Source: Chloroflexota bacterium (GTDB lineage Bacteria > Chloroflexota > Anaerolineae > JAAYZQ01). From it: a DNA stretch of 64,000 bases. The stretch spans positions 225,360 to 289,359 of the forward strand of contig JAGVRI010000006.1 of NCBI GenBank assembly GCA_018606645.1. Direction: 5' to 3'. The position numbers and the translations under genes are program-made. Each line of letters starts with the position of its first letter. Position 1 is the stretch's first letter. Shown here piece after piece: positions 60,617 through 64,000 of this stretch. Under the pieces are notes generated by a model. The model had not been told where the DNA came from. It did not search any database and saw nothing but the letters and a program-made list of their open reading frames with translations.

Positions 60617-61654
60617 ATGACAACCGGCTATGTATACGACCCGATCTACCTGGAACACGATCTGCGAGGCCATCCCGAAAACCAGCATCGCCTCCGGACG
60701 ATCTTGCGGGTGTTGGACGAACATCAGCTCCGCGATCGACTGGCCGCTATCCCTGCTATCCCTATTACCCCAGAGCGCCTCGAACGAGTCCATACCCGCC
60801 CGTACATAGAGCAGGTGCAGCGAGTGGCGGAGCGGGGCGGCGGGCATCTGGACCCGGATACCTACGTGTGTTCTGCTTCCTACGAGGCGGCGCTCATGGC
60901 CGCTGGCGGCCTCGTCGAGGCGACGCGGGCCGTGCTCGACGGACAGGTGGACAACGCCTTCGCCCTGGTAAGGCCCCCTGGTCACCATGCCCTGCGGGAC
61001 CGGGGGATGGGATTCTGTTTGTTTAACAATGTTGCCGTCGCCGCCCGGTATGCCCGGGAAGAACGCGGTCTGGACCGTGTGCTGATTGTGGATTTTGACG
61101 TCCACCATGGCAACGGTACGCAGGACGAGTTCGAAGCAGACCCGACGGTGATGTACATCTCGACCCATCAATTTCCTCATTACCCGGGCACCGGCCATTG
61201 GAGCGAAACCGGCCGCGGAGATGGGACTGGAAGCATCATCAACATCCCTCTGTCCGGAGGAGTGGGGGACAACGGTTTCGCCCGCATTTTCGACGAGATC
61301 ATAGGACCGGCGGCCTGGCGGTTTCAACCGCAGTTGATCCTGGTGTCGGCCGGCTATGATGCCCACTGGGACGACCCGTTGGCTTCGATGCAGCTTTCGG
61401 TCCGGGGCTATGCTGCCATCGCTCAGGCGCTAAAGAACCTGGCCGAGGAGCTATGCCATGGCCGCCTAGTTTTTACTTTGGAGGGCGGATACCATCTCGA
61501 GGCGCTGGCCTATTCCGTCTTAAACACCTTTGCTGTGTTGCTCGGCGACCCCGACTGGCAACTGGTGGACCCATTGGGCCCCTGCCCCTATCAAGAACGC
61601 CCCATCGATGAGCTCCTGATGCGGATCAAACAAGTCCACCGTCTCGACCGTTAG
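60617..61654 (+). CDS. Histone-deacetylase-family amidohydrolase
   Basis: A 345-residue zinc hydrolase. Motifs RPPGHHAL, DFDVHHGNGTQ with metal ligands, YISTHQFPHYPGTG and SAGYDAHWDDPLASM match the class II HDAC / AcuC / acetylpolyamine amidohydrolase group. With potABCD elsewhere in the window an acetylpolyamine substrate is possible, but AcuC-like protein deacetylation is equally likely. It follows recR by 79 bp. Confidence 0.9.
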   Translation: MTTGYVYDPIYLEHDLRGHPENQHRLRTILRVLDEHQLRDRLAAIPAIPITPERLERVHTRPYIEQVQRVAERGGGHLDPDTYVCSASYEAALMAAGGLVEATRAVLDGQVDNAFALVRPPGHHALRDRGMGFCLFNNVAVAARYAREERGLDRVLIVDFDVHHGNGTQDEFEADPTVMYISTHQFPHYPGTGHWSETGRGDGTGSIINIPLSGGVGDNGFARIFDEIIGPAAWRFQPQLILVSAGYDAHWDDPLASMQLSVRGYAAIAQALKNLAEELCHGRLVFTLEGGYHLEALAYSVLNTFAVLLGDPDWQLVDPLGPCPYQERPIDELLMRIKQVHRLDR

Positions 61655-61734
61655 CGAACAAGATGTCCATCCCCTAGAAGATGAAGGGTGTCTGTCCCCT
61701 GATCCGACCGGCAGAAGCTACAAGAAACGCCTTC

Positions 61735-62586
61735 TTATGCACTTATGTCCACAATGACGACCCGGTCCAGGCCGGCGTAATCCTGAACCAACTCCACGCG
61801 AGCTTGAGGAAAGTGCCGGACAGCCAGGTTTAGGACGGTCTGCCCTTGTCCGGCGCCGATCTCCATCAGGATCGCTCCGCCTGGCCGCAGGTAGGAGGCC
61901 GCCGTCTCCAACAGGCGGCGGATGAAGGTCAGACCATCAGGTCCGCCGTCGAGGGCCGATCGAGGTTCATGGTCGCGGATCTCCGGGGGCAAGTTCTCCC
62001 ACTCCGCCGTGGTCACATAGGGCAGGTTGGCCACGATCAGGTCCAGCGTCTCAGATAGCGGTTCGAGGAGGTCCCCAAGCCGGAGGTGGACACGCTCGCT
62101 CACACCATAGCGACCGGCATTGCGCGCGGTTACCGCCAGCGCGGCCGGCGAGCGGTCCAGGGCAAAGATGATCGCCTCTGGCAGGTGTACCGCCAGCGCC
62201 ACGGCGATCGCTCCGCTACCCGCCCCCACATCCGCAATCCATACCGGGCTGGGACGCACCCGAGCCAGGCGGAGCGCTTGCTCTACCAGGAGTTCCGTCT
62301 CGGGCCGGGGAATCAGGACATCCGGGCCAACCTCGAAATCCAACCCAAAGAACTCACGATAGCCGAGGATGTAGGCCAGAGGCTCCCGGGCGGCGCGGCG
62401 GGCAACCAGGTCCCGGTACCCGGTCAGTTGTTTGAGCGTCAACCGCCGCTCGGGCCATGCAAAGAGCGCCGCCCGGTTCACGCTCAGAACATGGGCTAAC
62501 AACAATTCGGCGTCGAGCCTGGGAGACTCGACGCCGTGGTTCTCCAGTTGGAAGGTCGCCTGTGCTAACGCATCCCGGACCAACAT
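61735..62586 (-). CDS. prmC: Release factor N5-glutamine methyltransferase
   Basis: A 283-residue SAM-dependent methyltransferase. The start at 62586, four bases after the prfA stop codon, gives LVRDALAQATFQLENHGV; a longer frame overlaps prfA. Motif I is IADVGAGSGAIAVAL and the substrate motif is NLPYV. It methylates the Gln of the GGQ loop in release factors, and its operon partner is prfA. Confidence 0.94.
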   Translation of the reverse strand: MLVRDALAQATFQLENHGVESPRLDAELLLAHVLSVNRAALFAWPERRLTLKQLTGYRDLVARRAAREPLAYILGYREFFGLDFEVGPDVLIPRPETELLVEQALRLARVRPSPVWIADVGAGSGAIAVALAVHLPEAIIFALDRSPAALAVTARNAGRYGVSERVHLRLGDLLEPLSETLDLIVANLPYVTTAEWENLPPEIRDHEPRSALDGGPDGLTFIRRLLETAASYLRPGGAILMEIGAGQGQTVLNLAVRHFPQARVELVQDYAGLDRVVIVDISA

Positions 62587-62590
62587 AGAG

Positions 62591-63661
62591 TCAGCTTCCC
62601 ACAGCCCGCAACCGTTCCGCCTGATCGGTCGTCGCCAGTTCGTCAATAAACTCATCCAGGTCCCCGTCCAGGATCGACTCCAGACGGTAGAGGCTTAGCC
62701 CAATGCGGTGATCGGTAACCCGGTTCTGAGGAAAGTTATAGGTGCGGATCTTTTCACTCCGTTCCCCTGATCCCACCTGAAGGCGGCGCTCCTCTCCGCG
62801 CTCGGCCCGCCGCCGTTCCTCTTCCATCTCGTACAACCGGGCGCGCAGCACGGCCATGGCCCGCTCCTTGTTCTGGACCTGACTTCGCTCACTTTCACAG
62901 GATACCACGATCCCCGATGGCTTGTGCGTGATGCGCACCGCCGTCGCGTTCTTTTGCATGTGCTGCCCACCCGGTCCGGATGAGCCATAGACATCAATTT
63001 CCAGGTCGTCTGGATCGATCTCGATCTCCACCTCCTCGATCTCTGGCAACACCGCCACCGTAGCCGTGGAGGTATGGATGCGCCCTTGCGCTTCAGTAAT
63101 AGGAACTCGCTGCACCCGATGCACACCGCTTTCGTACTTCAACCGGGAATAAGCCCCTTTGCCCTTGATCTGGAAAATGATTTCCTTGAAACCGCCCGCC
63201 CCTGTGTCGTGGTAACTAAGGACTTCGGTCTTCCAGCCGTGGTCCTCGGCATACCGCTGATACATGCGATACAGGTCGGCCGCAAAAAGCGCCGCCTCAT
63301 CACCACCGGTCCCAGCGCGGATTTCCATGATCACGTTCTTTTCGTCCCTGGGGTCCTTGGGCAAGAGCAGGAGCCGCATCCGCTTGTACAACTCTTCCAT
63401 CTCTTCCTCAATGCGGCTCACCTCCTGTCTCGCTAGCTCTGCCAGTTCCGGATCGCCTTCCGTCTCGAGCAACTCCTGGGCCTCGTCCCGTTGCTTTCCC
63501 AGCGCCTGGTAACGGCGGTACGCCTGCACCAATTCCTCAATTTCAGCCTGTTCCTGAGCATACCTGGCCAACTTGAGGTGATCCGTAGCCACCTCAGGAT
63601 CGGCCATCAGCCGGTTCAGTTCTTCGTATCGTTCTTCGATCAATCGGACTTTGTCCAACAT
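62591..63661 (-). CDS. prfA: Peptide chain release factor 1
   Basis: A 356-residue RF1. The codon-recognition tripeptide is PIT in [10 protein letters not shown] (PxT type, as RF1 uses for UAG/UAA), and the catalytic GGQ is in [28 protein letters not shown] is also typical. First gene of the prfA-prmC operon. Confidence 0.95.
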   Translation of the reverse strand: MLDKVRLIEERYEELNRLMADPEVATDHLKLARYAQEQAEIEELVQAYRRYQALGKQRDEAQELLETEGDPELAELARQEVSRIEEEMEELYKRMRLLLLPKDPRDEKNVIMEIRAGTGGDEAALFAADLYRMYQRYAEDHGWKTEVLSYHDTGAGGFKEIIFQIKGKGAYSRLKYESGVHRVQRVPITEAQGRIHTSTATVAVLPEIEEVEIEIDPDDLEIDVYGSSGPGGQHMQKNATAVRITHKPSGIVVSCESERSQVQNKERAMAVLRARLYEMEEERRRAERGEERRLQVGSGERSEKIRTYNFPQNRVTDHRIGLSLYRLESILDGDLDEFIDELATTDQAERLRAVGS

Positions 63662-63693
63662 CGTTTACCGCCACAAGATTATGGATGTCGTAT

Positions 63694-63722
63694 ATCATAG
63701 GCTAAAACGCCAAGAGCGTCAA
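63694..63722 (-). promoter_or_regulatory. Promoter of prfA-prmC
   Basis: Minus-strand TTGACG (63722-63717) and TATGAT (63699-63694) with a 17-bp spacer, about 33 bp before the prfA ATG. Confidence 0.75.
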
Positions 63723-63750
63723 GATATTCCCATGGGGTGGTTAGGGCGGC

Positions 63751-63875
63751 TGCAAAGTCCGGCACCCAGTGGGAGTGGACACTTTGGCCGGAACGGAATC
63801 ACGCAGAAACCAGCTAAAGCTTCTACTCCTGGGCCGTTCCGCAAAGCCGCAGCGGACCTGTCAATCTACCTTGCA
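63751..63875 (+). repeat. Dispersed ~120-bp repeat, copy B
   Basis: This copy matches the reverse complement of 49532-49655 with scattered substitutions. It lies between the prfA promoter and a partial minus-strand gene. Similarity stops abruptly at about 63875, which marks one boundary. Confidence 0.85.
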
Positions 63876-63920
63876 ATAGCCGTGATGGGGGGTGCATTTC
63901 AGAATTCTGGGTGAATTGGG

Positions 63921-64000
63921 TTAAGCGGCTTTGGCCAAGCGGGTACAGGCCTCCTGCCACCGGCCGCTATGGACCTCGCCCAAGGCGGCCAGCATCCGGG
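63921..64000 (-). CDS. C-terminal fragment of an unidentified protein, possibly a transposase
   Basis: On the minus strand an open frame enters from the right edge and stops at TAA 63923-63921, giving about 25 residues (RMLAALGEVHSGRW, then CTRLAKAA). The proximity of a repeat and of the palindrome CAGAATTCTG just after the stop suggests a mobile-element end, but the fragment is too short to identify. Confidence 0.3.
   Translation of the reverse strand, partial: RMLAALGEVHSGRWQEACTRLAKAA

Overview
The window looks like a chromosomal stretch of a GC-rich bacterium, most likely a member of Chloroflexota (Anaerolineae-like). This rests on protein character (heliorhodopsin, Csx15- and Csx3-type CRISPR accessory proteins, giant TPR ATPase) and on overall gene content, not on a marker gene. 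Housekeeping promoters are easy to read: many genes have a TTGAC-like -35 and a TATAAT-like -10 with 16-17 bp between them. No rRNA, tRNA or CRISPR array was seen.

Layout. 1-6.3 kb: end of a C45-type acyltransferase gene, then a minus-strand operon potABCD - zincin - aldehyde dehydrogenase for polyamine import and probably oxidation. 6.4-11.6 kb: a 1357-residue P-loop ATPase with 23 TPR repeats and two zinc-ribbon ORFs. 11.7-24.7 kb: a type III-D-like CRISPR effector and signalling island. It holds an HD-less Cas10, four Cas7-like RAMP proteins, Csx10, Csx19 and two related small helical proteins. Around these lie five proteins that should sense or handle cyclic oligoadenylate (cOA): an ATPase with two degenerate Csx3 domains, a CARF-LuxR-type HTH fusion, a CARF-RelE fusion resembling Cami1, a CARF-winged-helix protein, and Csx15. 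There is no cas1, cas2, cas6 or array here, so crRNAs must come from elsewhere.

24.7-33.9 kb: heliorhodopsin, an EamA/SMR-like membrane protein, a YkoP-like protein, a saccharopine-dehydrogenase-like enzyme, a tungsten-type aldehyde:ferredoxin oxidoreductase, a membrane-anchored C11 peptidase, a HAD hydrolase and bacterioferritin. 34-43 kb: a response regulator, a NEW3-ABC export system, an amidase, a response regulator lacking its phospho-acceptor, and ClpB. 43.2-49.4 kb: a LacI-controlled carbohydrate operon (LacI, ChbG-like deacetylase, binding protein, two permeases, esterase). 49.7-57.8 kb: QueG, a heterodimeric ABC exporter, an ECF sigma/anti-sigma pair and a small lipoprotein. 57.8-64 kb: dnaX-ybaB-recR, a histone-deacetylase-like hydrolase, and prfA-prmC on the minus strand.

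How the island should work (inference): the Cas10-RAMP complex recognises foreign RNA and its GGDD palm makes cOA. cOA then switches on the CARF-RelE toxin to cut translated mRNA. The CARF-HTH proteins could turn the same signal into transcription changes, and Csx15 and the Csx3-ATPase could bind, buffer or sense it. Cas10 has no HD nuclease, so output should depend on RAMP-mediated RNA cutting plus signalling. Two diverged copies of one ~120-bp repeat, in opposite orientation at 49.5 and 63.8 kb, and an orphan MraZ-box-like array at 51.1 kb are the main unexplained non-coding structures.
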